From: Malachius bipustulatus
Taxonomy: Eukaryota > Arthropoda > Insecta > Coleoptera > Melyridae
Direction of reading: 5' to 3'
Assembly (NCBI GenBank): GCA_910589415.1
Contig: OU342637.1
Coordinates: 41,074,162 to 41,138,161, forward strand
DNA: 64,000 nucleotides
The first letter of the stretch is position 1. Each line of letters begins with the position of its first letter. Under the pieces are notes generated by a model. That model had not been told where the DNA came from and searched no databases. It saw only the letters and a program-made list of their open reading frames with translations. Positions 22,547-33,197 of the stretch are shown piece by piece. The translations under genes and the position numbers were made by a program.

Positions 22547-23039
22547 AGGTCTGCACAGGGGTTATAACGATGCCGGAGAACGTCCGAAAGTGGACTCTCC
22601 GAAAGACCGTAAGACTCTGTTGTCGAGGTCACATCTCGCGAACAGAGGAATACGGGGGTCTAGGCTTTACCCCCCTGGACAAAAAGGAGACAACCTTTAA
22701 AAATCTAAATCCTACGGCGGTAACCCAGGCTAAAAGGATGCGTGGCTGAATAGTAGATCAGTCCCTTCTGGATTCAACCTCGAAGAAGTGGCGCACCTTC
22801 GAAAATAAATGCCTACCATACGTATGGAGCTCTGTGAATGGTATTTCTTTAATAGCTCCATTACTCGTGGGCCATATGGACCAAAACACAGCTAATTCAA
22901 AAAGGGAAGGGGATTCTGAAAAGAAAGACCCACGCAAAAAACTCTCAGGAGCCGCTGGCAGGAAACTGAGAAAAGAGTAGAAACTACAAAACCAGGGGGA
23001 AACTGGAAAGAGAACCAAGAAAGCTAGGGTTGAAGGTGA

Positions 23040-23520
23040 ACCCCAGTGTAACAAAACCCGGGACCAGCAAGGAACCGGAACAACGTAAAAGAAGGAGAAC
23101 CTGCAGCAAGGTTCTTAGGAGTGCAGCTTAGAGAGGACTTTCTCATGGCTTCCTGCGCTGACCAGGTCACAGAGGACTGGCTAGTGCGGGTGGTCAGGGA
23201 AATGGAACCCTGGTCAGGAGCCAAACTCGGCACCAAGGACGTTCCAAAACCTATAAGAGCACCAGTGTGGATACCAGGGACCCAAGAGGAACCAGAAATA
23301 ATCCAAAAAAGACTGGGAATTCAAAACCAGGGATTAAAAACCAGAAACGTGGATCCTAGTGGACAGAAAACCTGACACAAAAGGCGAACAACTAATTTTC
23401 CTCATGGGAGAAAATAGAGCAACTTCAATGCAGACCTTACCTAAACCTAACTGGGGTGCTGTTCAAGCGACTAGGTGCATAAAGGGAAGAGGGAGCACAG
23501 AAGATGTAACTAAAAAAGCA
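23040..23520 (+). pseudogene. Non-LTR ORF1 fragment, DUF4780-like
   Basis: The plus frame from about 23121 reads LREDFLMASCADQVTEDWL, then PVWIPGTQEEPEIIQKRLGIQNQGL; after a one-base shift near 23340 it continues WILVDRKPDTKGEQLIFLMGE and ends at a stop near 23526. The pattern W(I/V)P.....I...L..QN.GL......W.(V/L)..R......Q.L...M matches the DUF4780 domain found in ORF1 or gag-like proteins of insect non-LTR elements. The end of this fragment is the seed of the tandem array that follows. Confidence 0.6.
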
Positions 23521-24200
23521 GAGTAAACACCAGCTGAGATGGGCAATTGGACTTCTAACAGGACACTGCCCACTAATGAAACCTGGATCCTTGTGGACAG
23601 AAAACCTGACACACAAGGCTAACAACTGATTTTCCTCATGGGAGAAAACTTATGGGAGAAAATAGAGCAACTTCAATGCAGACCTTACCTAAACCTAACT
23701 GGGGTGCTGTTCAAGCGACTAGGTGGGTAAAGGGCAGAGGGAGCAGAGAAGATGTAACTGACAAAGCTGAGTAAACGCCGGCTGAGATTGGCAGTTGGAC
23801 TTCTAACAGGACACTGCCCACTAATAAAACGTGGATCCTTTTGGACAGAAAACCTGACACAAAAGGCCAACAACTAATTTTCCTCATGGGAGAAAACCTA
23901 TGGGAGAAAATAGAGCAACTTCAATGCAAACCTTACCTAAACCTAACTGGGGTGCTGTTAAAGCGACTAGGTGGGTAAAGGGAAGAGCGAGCAGAGAAGA
24001 TGTAACTGAAAAAGCTGAGTAAGCACCAGCTGAGATGGGCAATTGGACTTCTAACAGGACACTGCCCACTAATGAAACGTGGATCCTTGTGGACAGAAAA
24101 CCTGACACACAAGGCTAACAACTAATTTTCCTCATGGGAGAAAGCTTATGGGAGAAAATAGAGCAACTCCAATGCAGACCTTACCTAAACCTAACTAAAA
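23350..24200 (+). repeat. Tandem array of ~248-bp units derived from retroelement ORF1
   Basis: TGGATCC anchors occur at 23350, 23584, 23832 and 24080, giving periods of 234, 248 and 248 bp. Each unit carries the DUF4780-like WILVDRKPDT...LIFLMGEN segment plus the AGGTGGGTAAAGGG and CACCAGCTGAGATGGGC regions; about 3.5 units in all, with the last truncated. Minus-strand frames of ~62 codons recur once per unit but are shadows. Confidence 0.9.
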
Positions 24201-24204
24201 TTCA

Positions 24205-25264
24205 TATATAGGGTGATCCATTGAAAAAAAATGAAATTTTTTGTTTTCCCTCTATACTGATCTATTTTCAAATTTTTGTTATACGTATAAAAAAGTATTT
24301 TTTCGCACCTACATAACCCCACTTTTAATTTTTTGGGACACATGAAATAATAAAGTTAAAGGGGGGCGACATTATAAAGAATCACCCTGTACATCGGAAA
24401 CAGCTCTAAATATCGAAAAACTATTTACACGTCCCTATCTTAACTTTTCAAGGGTTATCGTACAGTGTACTTGAAATTTTTAAACTGAAAATTATCAGAT
24501 TTTTCATCACCCTGTACAAAAATTTCATCTGAATCATAGGATAGTACATAAACAGTTAAAATAGGGACATGAAAGACATTTTTCGATATTTGGAGGCGTT
24601 TCCGATGTACACTGGTTTGAAAATAGAAAATTTTTGAAAGCAGCTTTAAAATATTTTCATTTGTTTATAACTCATAACCTACTCAATTAAATAAGCGACA
24701 GTAAAAATTATTCTTACTGGATTTTCTCATATGATCTCCAAATGTAATAATATACAGAGTGTCCTATTTAAAAAAATAAACAATGTCGTCATTACTGAAC
24801 CAAGGAACAGCCTGTATAATTTTTTTACATCAATAGAAAGTAAATCAAATTATAAGATTACCCTGTTTCGGGTTTTTCATCTTCAGATCACACTTCTATA
24901 AATTCGGGGGCTGACAAGTTTTACAAAAAATCTTTTATAAACGGTCAGTTTCATTCAGTCTTGCATCACAGAATACTGGCAAATGAATAGTGAGAAATGA
25001 AAACTGACACATCAATTAAATTATTATTTAAGATGCAACACTGCTGGTAATTAGGAAGAAGATTTTTGACAATTTTCGCCCAACCAGCTGATTTTGGCAT
25101 GTGATAAATAATATAAATTTGTGATAGTGATAGTTGCGGATTTTTAGTTCTGAACAACATAAAAACAAAATTTCATAGTAACCCAGGACGAAAATAAAAA
25201 AACGTAATATTATGTGTTTACTAGGCCTTTCAGATCAACTATTCGATATTTAATAAATTTCTAC
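24205..25264. repeat. Decayed TA-type repeats with inverted segments; HERC1 intron F-G
   Basis: Begins TATATAGGGTGATCCATTG. A segment GTACATCGGAAACAGCTC at 24391 recurs inverted near 24590-24612 (GGCGTTTCCGATGTAC). The same blocks occur in opposite orientation at about 56360-56880. Three ACCCTGTA/CAGGGTG-type words mark fragments of the same element class. From about 24780 to 25264 nothing further is recognised. Confidence 0.45.
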
Positions 25265-26044
25265 GAACGAAAGCATCATCCAACTTACCCAAATATGAAT
25301 CAAATGAGGAAGGGAAAGCAGTTTCCTGATTACTGGTCGAAGCATTATAAGAAACATCGACATTTGCTTCAGAATTTCTCCTCATGTTGATTTTCTTCGG
25401 TACGCATCCGGTGATCGACTCATCATTATGATTATTGTAAGAGCGACTCTTTGTGTAATTCAAATGAAGAACAGATTCAGCACGTTCAAATTCGGCAACA
25501 TTCACAATGTTCTTAAGGTGGCACTGCTGAAGGCTCTTATCTACCAACTTATTCATCACCGAATGCACCAATTCAGAATTGTAACACTGAGATTGTTCAG
25601 TAAAGGCGCCTCTATAGAAACCAGTTAATAAGATTTCAAGAACTTTCATAGCAGCAAATTGAATATGAGACAATTGAAGGCAGTAGTATTCCAAGTCAAA
25701 AAGTTTTTTCTTCAAAGTTCGCTTCTCGGTTTCGGTGGCTTTTTCGCGAGTTTCGTCATTAGTCAATACGTTTGCATTTTTGCTACCGTCGCCTAATCTA
25801 GTTATTTCAACCATAATGTCTTCTAAGAGTTGATTGGTTAATGTTTCCATTGTCCTAGGCTCAGACGATGACTCACTTTTAGCACTAGCAGGACCGAAAA
25901 TAGTGCCTGATGATTTTGAAGTGACCTGCTCTTTAGGGTTTAACAAGTTTTCTTCATCTTGGGTCAGTTTTGGTAATGGGAAGTATATTTCATCGGTTAC
26001 TCCGCTAGCTCTGGCTATTTGAAAAATTATATCCGAAGTTAAAC
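25265..26044 (-). CDS. HERC1: HERC1 exon F (linker between SPRY and UBA)
   Basis: Acceptor TTTTTTCCAG/GTTTAACTTC at 26046-26045. The two first bases complete Gly with the last base of exon E, then LTSDIIFQIARASGVTDEI, which parallels vertebrate HERC1 GLTASVLLDLTYLTGV. The middle is a poorly conserved Ser/Glu/Lys-rich region, followed by a helical block (YYCLQLSHIQFAAMKVLEIL) that corresponds to SYLYLGAMKSLSALL in vertebrates, then FERAESVLHL. The donor GTTC/GTAGAA at 25264 is the only one that keeps phase with exon G; it is somewhat weak. 260 codons. Confidence 0.85.
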
Positions 26045-26099
26045 CTGGAAAAAATCGTAATAAAACAAAGTTATTAAAAGTTACATTATTAAAAGTTAC

Positions 26100-26297
26100 C
26101 TTCAAGCTCACTAATGTTGAATGGCGCAGGCTTAAAACACCTGACTCTATTAACTTGGACTTCTTGTATTGTGTTGTTGTCGAGCCACTGCACATTTACA
26201 GTCGTAATTCCATGTTTTAGAATCCCCAAAACAATTGCAGGTCGATTAGTGAGAGCTTCTTTGCACAAACCACCCATTTTAAGACCTCGATCTAAGC
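26100..26297 (-). CDS. HERC1: HERC1 exon E
   Basis: Acceptor TTTTTAG/GC at 26299-26298; donor GAAG/GTAACT at 26099. It encodes GLDRGLKMGGLCKEALTNR, then VNVQWLDNNTIQEV, matching the order of the vertebrate HERC1 segment AGLRVGGRC...AKVQWDEAEITI. The segment resembles a small beta-rich module (a Mib/HERC2-like or SH3-like fold is possible). Phase: takes two bases to complete Gly, leaves one. The introns on either side are 65 bp (towards D) and 55 bp (towards F). Confidence 0.88.
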
Positions 26298-26362
26298 CTA
26301 AAAATATTATAATTATCAACAATTTATCGAACTAGAAATTGTCCGCTTGTGCTAGTTTTTAC

Positions 26363-26543
26363 CTCCAATAACAACAAGGGCAGGCCAGACTACAGAACAA
26401 AGATCGCTGGTATTTATTCTCTTTACATCCTTATTATCATCATCTTCTTCGATAAAAAGTTCTTCACCTTCATTTGAATCTGTTTCATTTTTATAAAATA
26501 AACCATCAATTTTTTTCAGTCTTTTTATAATTGCACAATTAAC
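26363..26543 (-). CDS. HERC1: HERC1 exon D
   Basis: Acceptor TTTTAAG/GTTAATTG at 26545-26544; donor GGAG/GTAAAA at 26362. Starts VNCAIIKRLKKIDGLF, contains an acidic stretch EEDDDNKDVK and ends CSVVWPALVVIGG, which parallels CIEVWPVLAVIGG of vertebrate HERC1. The linker is much shorter than in vertebrates. Phase 0 in, phase 1 out. Confidence 0.88.
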
Positions 26544-26615
26544 CTTAAAATAAATTAATATCATAAAAATAAGAGAAATTTTGTATGGTAAATATGGACA
26601 CCAATCATATGGCAA

Positions 26616-26730
26616 TAATCGTAAGGGGGTTGAAGCTGCAGTTTGAACTTATGTTTAATTTTATTATTAAACTGCAATGGAACAGTGAAGTAGTAAAACT
26701 TCAGTAATGTAATGTAATCTTACTGTTGTA
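26616..26730. other. HERC1 intron C-D, proximal part
   Basis: Short AT-rich intron sequence; no feature. Confidence 0.4.
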
Positions 26731-27337
26731 ACACCCCGCCCCCCTTCCCGCTCATTTCCGCTAAAAGTTGTAGACGATTTTTCGATCGTCTAGCTTTGGA
26801 TGTAGAACCGAACGTTGTGTTTCGTGGTATCGAGATTCGTAATTGAGGTATGCCGGAAGCAAGGGAGGAGTTAAGGATTTTGCGTTCTGACATTTGACTG
26901 AATTTCTTTATTTCGATTTTTACAAAATAATAAACAAATTAATTGTAGGATGGGGGGAATCAATTTCATATTATCTTTCACACTCAGGGATTACCCCCAT
27001 CGCTACAACCCTTTACTCATTACTTTATAAATTGTTGTTTGATTTCTCTATTGGTGAATTACATGTTTCTTTAAACATTGTGTGTAAACGATACTCGAGT
27101 TCGAATATAAATGATTCCTTCTGGCAGCTGGAATAACCGCTTTTACTTTCATCCTTTCTTTGAAGCTATGTGCGGCGTTGCCGCTTGTACTAAACGTTAA
27201 AATAGTCATAGCTTGCTAGGCTCGCTTAGCGCTTTTGGTTTTACTCAAGATATGCTTCATTGATTTGTAACTCAGGTTTGCAAGGCCTGTTTACCTTAAT
27301 TGTTTATTCGCAGATGTATTCTGAATTTGCATTGTTC

Positions 27338-27545
27338 GGGCGTAGCTTTGTTAGCAAGTAATGTTTTATTACCTCCCGGCAAAATTCAGGTATGTGATAG
27401 TCCTTGGACTAGAAGTTTTGGTTTTCTGGATTTACTCTGAACTTGTATTCTCGGGCGTAGCTTGGTTAGCAAATAATGTTTTATTACCTCCCGGCAAGAT
27501 TCAGGTATGTGATAGTCCTTGGACTAGAAGTTTTTGGTTTGCTAA
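27338..27545 (+). repeat. ~115-bp direct duplication
   Basis: GGGCGTAGCT...TTAGCAA(G/A)TAATGTTTTATTACCTCCCGG...GATAGTCCTTGGACTAGAAG occurs at 27338 and again at 27453 with few changes. A third, strongly diverged piece (GACGTAGCTTCTGAAGCAGA) lies near 27740. Confidence 0.85.
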
Positions 27546-28544
27546 TGAAAAATTCCTTTTTAATGGGATATTTTTCATTCTGCGATATTGAACACATCTC
27601 TCGAGCATTTTCGACATTATTAACAGAATCATGATCACCTCTGATCGAATTACAGACCCCATTCCTTTATTATTGCTCAGACGCAATAATTACAATGTTG
27701 GAAAATTGGGCTAACCTACTCGTATAATCAGCATATTCGGACGTAGCTTCTGAAGCAGATGACCAACAGCATCTCCCAGCCGTATTATCGAGAATTACCT
27801 ATCAAAAAGGAATTGGGATCACCAAATCAGTTTAGTGATTACGTTTCTCGTTAATCCATCGTTGTTTGTGACTTGCACTTTAAGAAAAGCCTGAGCGCTG
27901 CTATGACTACTCTATCGTTTTATTTAGGTTAGTTGGAGTTTCTCGAATCATACCTTGTTTTTACACAATTTTTGTGAACTTTTCTGACTTGTTGTTGGCT
28001 TTGGCGATTTGGCAACATGGTTTCGCCCGTCTACCTTCCAGGACACTTTACTACTTTTTACTACTTTTATTATTGGCCTTTAATAGATATTGCGGACTCG
28101 AGTCTCGTCGCTTCGTCAGAATACAAAGCTCCTTTATGGTTTGTTTGCACTACATAACAATACTACTGTTTACTAAATACTCTCTCGCCAAATCAGGCGC
28201 TACTATTACTTTTCTACTTCTACTTAATTTATTTGGCGGGGAAGTAGGAAACTTCTTATTTGTGATCGATCACGGATTTGCAAGAGTGCAGGGATTTATT
28301 TCTTTGCTTTATATTTTAACGTCGGTTTATAACTTTTCTTCATTCATGGTGTTACACAATAGCGAAGGCATTCCTCTCACTTTCTAAGTCGTATAATTCA
28401 AAGGGACGGTTCTTTTCTAATATCCGGTCGATCCTACATCGGTGCTGAATAAACTCGGACTCTTTTACAAATCGGATTGCTTGTGTTTAACTTCGTGGTC
28501 AATTCCCTAACTGGATTATTTCTGATGATGGACCGTTTTGTTTA

Positions 28545-28775
28545 TTCACAGGTTATTAATTCCTGACCTGGGTTTGATTTTTCCTCCTAGCTATATCTCG
28601 ATTTCCTATACAGCGAATTTGTAAATTATTTGTTGAAGTATTTCTATTTCCTGCCTGGCTTGAATTTTTCCTAATAACGTGCCGCTTTAATTATTCACAG
28701 GTTATTTTATTCCTGACCTGGGTTTGATTTTCCTACTAGCTATATCTCGATTTCCGATACAGGGAAATTATTTCT
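28545..28775 (+). repeat. ~140-bp direct duplication
   Basis: TTATTCACAGGTTATT(A/T)(A/T)TTCCTGACCTGGGTTTGATTTT and GCTATATCTCGATTTCC occur twice, at about 28550-28610 and 28692-28755. Confidence 0.8.
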
Positions 28776-29140
28776 TTACCTTATGTTTTAACGTCGGTTT
28801 TTTAGTCGGGCGTTTATTTATCGGGGCCGTCTTTCTTATTATGGTGCCGGCGATTGAGGCCGGTGTTTGAATCGGGGGTCTTTCTTTTGCGGTCGGACAT
28901 GTTTTTTTCTAGAGGCAGAAATTGTCCTTATGAATCGCGGACCTCTCCTTGATTCTTAGCGAAACTAAATTTGAATCTTATGCATGGAGTGAATTAGAAA
29001 TTGCTTGTTGTGTCAGCGTATGAATTTCTCGCTACTTCGAATAATCCTAATATTGTTCTTTAAGAGAAAATTCTAATTTTAGGAACGTGGACGAAAACAG
29101 GAAGGTGCCTAATCAATTTTCATTTAGCGATCAAAAGAGG

Positions 29141-29333
29141 AGCGGTGCGATACTCTCTAAGTAGTTTCCACCGTCAGGATGTAAAAAGAATCGGTGCGAT
29201 ACTCTCTAAGTAAAGTAGTTACCACCGGCAGGATGCGGAAAAGAATCGGCGCGATACTCTCTACGTAGTTTCCACCGTCAGGATATAGAAAAGAATCGGT
29301 ACGATACTCTCTAAGTAGTTTCCACCGGCAGGA
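29141..29333 (+). repeat. Four-unit ~50-bp tandem array
   Basis: AGAATCGGTGCGATACTCTCTAAGTAG..CCACCG(T/G)CAGGAT recurs with GCGATACTCTCT anchors near 29146, 29195, 29250 and 29300 (periods 49, 55, 50). No spacer/repeat alternation of CRISPR type. Confidence 0.88.
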
Positions 29334-29787
29334 GGAGATGGACAGCCTAGCAGCGATTGAAATCGAAGCAAGACCGGCTCTCCTTTTCATGCGATGCGTG
29401 CTTTTATAGCCAGATTTCGACCAGGCTCTATTGTTTCATAGGGCGGGAACATGCCGGCTGTTGCTTTCTATCACGGCCTGCTTGCGTGATTCTTTAAGTA
29501 ATACAATGCAGCGGGGACTTTCCGTTGGTGTTGATGTTTTGGCTTGCCGTTCGTGCCGCCTGTGTTAAAGAAGGCGAGTGACCTAGATTCCTCATCTATT
29601 ATACCTACTCAGGCCGACTATCCCGTGGATATGAATGAGAGAAGAAAAAAATTGTAATTATTTTACGTACCTAGGGCTGGTTTATCTCACTGTCCAGTAA
29701 ATCAATATTTAAGAATTAATATGTAAACTTACGTATTTACAAAACAAGAGGTAGTTGATAGACATGACAACGCAAAAACTAACTTAC

Positions 29788-29913
29788 CTCTTTAGTCCAT
29801 GTAGTTGATCTATGTAACTCTCTAAGAAGACTAATATACGCTTCCGACATTACTACAGCCATTGGTGCTAAATTTGGTTCACCAGGTAATAGATCTGTCT
29901 GACTAGTATAAAC
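29788..29913 (-). CDS. HERC1: HERC1 exon C
   Basis: Acceptor CTGTAG/GTTTAT at 29915-29914; donor GAG/GTAAGT at 29787. Exactly 42 codons, phase 0 at both ends. Encodes TSQTDLLPGEPNLAPMAVVMSEAYISLLRELHRSTTWTKE, parallel to the vertebrate HERC1 sequence after SPRY (DLLPGDP...LHRTDRW). Confidence 0.9.
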
Positions 29914-29984
29914 CTACAGAAGTTATCAAAATTGTTAAGAAAAAAAATGTACCAAATTAAAAAAAAAACATTTTCAGCGAATAC

Positions 29985-30219
29985 CTTCATATCTGTAATC
30001 TTAACTTTCTCGTCAGGATTTGTACTATAAAATACGACACAGGGGAAAAGTTCAGTAGCTTCAATGTTTTCAAAGGCGACTTTAGGCTCTTCAGCGTTTT
30101 TCCCAAAACTCAATGTGTTAGAATCCATGTCTAGAACTACAGTTATGTAATCACCCTGTGTGTAACTCTGAAATCCATTGTCCCTTTCACCATTGTGGTA
30201 CAGATTTCCGCTGTAGGCT
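29985..30219 (-). CDS. HERC1: HERC1 exon B (second half of SPRY domain)
   Basis: Acceptor TTCTTGTAG/AGCC at 30221-30220; donor ATGAAG/GTATTC at 29984. The first base completes the Arg begun in exon A, so the joined protein reads DMWLYRAYSGNLYHNGE, nearly identical to vertebrate HERC1. It continues YTQGDYITVVLDM, NTLSFGKNAEEPKVAFE and FYSTNPDEKVKI, the conserved strands that close the SPRY beta-sandwich. This is the most strongly conserved exon and the best evidence for the gene's identity. Confidence 0.95.
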
Positions 30220-30689
30220 CTACAAGAACAAAACAAAAAAACAATTTTATTTGTACATTACAGCTGAGGCAAATTATCACCAATAAAATTTAATCTCTGA
30301 CACGATCGCGGTTTAGCATTCTGCTAATATCTGTAAATTTGTCAATTTTGAATTGTAAGCATAACAACTAAATTGTTAAATGATGTTAATTTAAAAAAAA
30401 AAACAAAGAAGGAAAATCCAATGCACGTGGTTAGTCGTGTAGTTAGTAAAATGGTTAGTTAAACATTAGTAGAACACACACACAAACATGAATTAGTCTA
30501 CTAGGCCTACTGTAGATGTAGATATATTATAGCCCTCTTCAAAGGTTTCAGGTATTAGAAGAGACACGTAAACATCAATAGCTACACATGGGAAAGTTAT
30601 ATCTGGCATAGTTGTCATTAATACTATTTCTCCCCTTTTCCTTAAAAATGTTAGCAGCATGCTCCGCTCTGTTAATTAAATTGCGCGTG
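30220..30689. other. HERC1 intron A-B, distal part; unclassified
   Basis: AT-rich; no coding motif or repeat recognised. Confidence 0.4.
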
Positions 30690-31040
30690 ACACATTAGCT
30701 TCTCAAAATAGCTTTGCGACAAAATAGCGCTGAGACAAAATGGGTTGCAACAAAATAGCACATGGACACAATAACTCAAGACTACTTCACCTTTTCACAT
30801 GTTAAATTAACCACAAATCTGACCTGACTAGGACCTTAATTTGCTACTCGAATCCCTTGACTTTCTCAAGTGCATTCACCTGAATTTGATGTCCACTGGA
30901 ATAATTTAATGCATTTCGGTGCAGCACTATTTTGTCCTGCGCTACCGTCACTTCGAGGCACTATGTTGCTCGGCGCTATTTTGTTGAAATGTTAATAAGC
31001 CGTTGAAGGGCTATTTTCGAGGCGCTATTTTGTAACATAC
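30690..31040. mobile_element. Foldback repeat built from ACAAAATAGCGC-like motifs
   Basis: On the plus strand: CAAAATAGC near 30705, ACAAAATAGCGCTG near 30719, ACAAAATGGG near 30735 and ACAAAATAGCAC near 30750. In the right half the same motif appears inverted as ACTATTTTGTCC, ACTATGTTGCTC, GCTATTTTGTTG, GCTATTTTCGAG and GCTATTTTGTAAC up to about 31036. Hence a foldback of about 350 bp with iterated terminal motifs and no coding capacity. Confidence 0.65.
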
Positions 31041-31200
31041 TATTTAGTTACGGAACCTAAATGCTCATAGTTTCTAGAGCAAAAGCCCACGACTGCCAGA
31101 CCTTTGTTATTTTATAAAAGCTGAACGTTTCGGAGCACATGTCCCCAACAATGCAGCGACTATGAAGTTTGCATCATCGTGGATTTGACAGGTAACAGCT
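31041..31200 (+). repeat. Dispersed repeat, inverted copy at 40680-40810
   Basis: AGACCTTTGTTATTTTATAAAAGCTGAA and GTCCCCAACAATGCAGC correspond to the complement of 40690-40800 (GCTTTTATAAAATAACAAAGGCC, TGTTGGGGAC). Non-coding, class unknown. Confidence 0.7.
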
Positions 31201-31934
31201 GAAGAAGGTGTATAAAATTGTAACTTTTCCAATGGTAAATTTTTGTGTTGTAATTTTCTAACGGAAAATGTGTAACTTCTCCGTTCTCTAACGGAGAGAT
31301 ATTAAGTCGGTTAGTTTCAGCCAGAATGGCCTCTTCATAACCCATTATCAGGAGACTTAATTTAATGAGACTAAAATCCTATCCAAATTCCATGGAACTG
31401 TAGAATCACTTTGTTACATGAAGGCGGTATTATTTATTATTGTTTTTATAGATAAAAAGAAAATAATTATAGGTAGTTGGGATGCCAGAACTCTTTGTGA
31501 ACAAACTTGATTAATTTAAAATATTCTCTTAAAAAGTTCAAAATCAAGGATAGGGTTGAAACAAAACTTTGTATCTATTCTTTGAATATTTACATATAAT
31601 TTATATTGATTTCTATTGCAAATTAAATAATATTAGGTTGTAGTAATGGTAGTTCATGAATTACTCATGACTAAAATATTGTATTTAACAAATAAATAAT
31701 AAAGATATCTATGTCTTTTACAAGTATATAGACATGGGGGTCATAGGTAGGACTTAGATAGCAATTACGGTAAAAGAAAGTCTAGAAAGTCTTCATATTG
31801 ATGGTAAATTTAAAACTTATATAAAACTTCGCTTCTCGGTTGTTGTTAAATATTCTCGAGATGAAAGAGAGAGATTGGTTACGGTTTACGGTAGCTTACA
31901 TACTGTCTGTACACTGAGAGTTGTCTGTTGTGAT
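31201..31934. other. Unclassified intron sequence
   Basis: AT-rich; no coding motif. A short tandem of the words AACTTTTCC / AACGGAAAATGTGTAACTTCTCC occurs near 31220-31290. Confidence 0.4.
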
Positions 31935-32504
31935 AACTAAGGATACATCATCTCGTTATGTTTCTTACTCCTTCTATTGCATTGCATAGTCAATCGAGTT
32001 AAAATGGGACGTATTGTCAGAAATACGTTTGAATCGTCAGCAATTCTAAAAAGATGAGCGAGAGTGAGACGGAAGTACCGACTCGCGTCTTGATACGCTT
32101 AGATTGATACGACATTACGATAAGATTGTCGTCCAGCTGATCGGCTACTTGCCAGTAGTGTCAGTGACAGCCCTAAATATACTAACTAGGTTTGTGTTGT
32201 GATTTGAAACGTTTTTAATACGAAATTAGCAGAATTACCTGTGATATTGTACGGTGTGATAAACTATGAGTAACTTATTAATTGCACGAATGCCTAAAAA
32301 TATATTTCCTTGTTTTGCCTGGGAAACGATTGAACTCCTTAGTACGTGGTCTTGTGGTTAAATTGCTGGAATATTTTACTTGCAGAATAAGAAAACGGAG
32401 GTGTTATTCTTTCTTTTAAACGGTAACCAGCAGGTAGGTGACATGATATTTCTATCATGATGATAACAATAATTATTATCATTCTTATTTACTTGCATCA
32501 TATA

Positions 32505-33191
32505 CACTGTGTCTCTTGAATTTCTGGACATAGGGAATTCCCATGTTAAAATAAACTATTGTAAATATTGGCTCCCCTAATTATTTTACAGTAAAATGTC
32601 AAATATAAAACTTCTTAAGGAAAAAAAGCTGCTTCTTATGCTGTAATTGGATTTTCATTTGGTTCATCTGTTTTCGATAAAATCAGGAAAAACTGAATGG
32701 TTTTTCGTAGTTTTTCAAGGTTGTTCTGCTTATGACAGATAATGCTAAAAATTATTAATTGTCAATAACTGATTGTTCTAAAGTAATTCAATCATCATTA
32801 AAACTTCAAGTGGCAAAGTATTACTTTTCAAAGAAAAACTTGTTTATAAAAATGAATTATTACACCATTGAAGAAAAAGTAAAATTTATTGAATGTCATT
32901 ACTCCTGGCAATTCATTTAGAAATATTAGAGATTTGTTATTATCTTATTAGCACTATCTGTCAAAAGCAAAGCAACCTTGAAAAACTACGAAAAACCATT
33001 CAGTTTTTCCTGATTTTATCGAAAACGGATGAACCAAATAAAAATCCAATTATAGCATAAGAAGCAGCTTTTTTTCCTTAAGAAGTTTTATATTTGACAT
33101 TTTACTGTAAAATAATTAGGGGAGCCAATATTTACAATAGTTTATTTTAACATGGGAATTCCCTATGTCCAGAAATTCAAGAGACACAGTG
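32505..33191. mobile_element. 687-bp TA-flanked palindromic MITE
   Basis: Ends CACTGTGTCTCTTGAATTTC and its complement, bordered by TA (32503-32504, 33192-33193). Inverted arms of about 230 bp with few mismatches; AT-rich centre. No coding capacity. Mariner/Tc1-like target preference. Confidence 0.85.
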
Positions 33192-33197
33192 TATATA

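Larger units (their letters stand above)
21850..23040 (+). mobile_element. 5' region of a non-LTR element, split by a solo LTR
   Basis: GGCGTGTCCCAGGTGGCGGATAGGG at 21878 and following, then (beyond the LTR) AGGTCTGCACAGGGGTTATAACGATGCCGGAG and GTAACCCAGGCTAAAAGGATG, resemble GC-richer 5' untranslated regions of insect R1/LOA-type elements, and lead into the ORF1 fragment at 23040. Removing the LTR and one AGGT restores a continuous sequence. Assignment to a clade is tentative. Confidence 0.5.
26731..29650. repeat. Unclassified 2.9-kb tandem-rich block in HERC1 intron C-D
   Basis: Begins with TGTTGTAACACCCCGCC and is richer in structured repeats than its surroundings: a ~115-bp duplication (27338 and 27453), a ~140-bp duplication (near 28550 and 28690) and a four-unit ~50-bp array (29141-29333). 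Only short frames without recognisable domains occur; one plus frame, 27974-28387, is hydrophobic and Leu-rich but lacks any supporting feature. It could be a very long LTR or the body of an unknown element. No matching end was found. Confidence 0.5.

Noticed and set aside
23437..24121. Repeated ~62-codon minus-strand frames (CVRFSVHKDP...)
   Set aside because: Antisense shadows of the DUF4780-like tandem units, one per unit.
27974..28387. 137-codon hydrophobic plus-strand frame
   Set aside because: Leu/Tyr-rich translation of T-rich DNA, no recognisable topology or family, within a tandem-repeat block.
29141..29333. CRISPR-like array of four ~50-bp repeats
   Set aside because: The units are contiguous and imperfect, without unique spacers of constant length, no cas genes, and the genome is eukaryotic.
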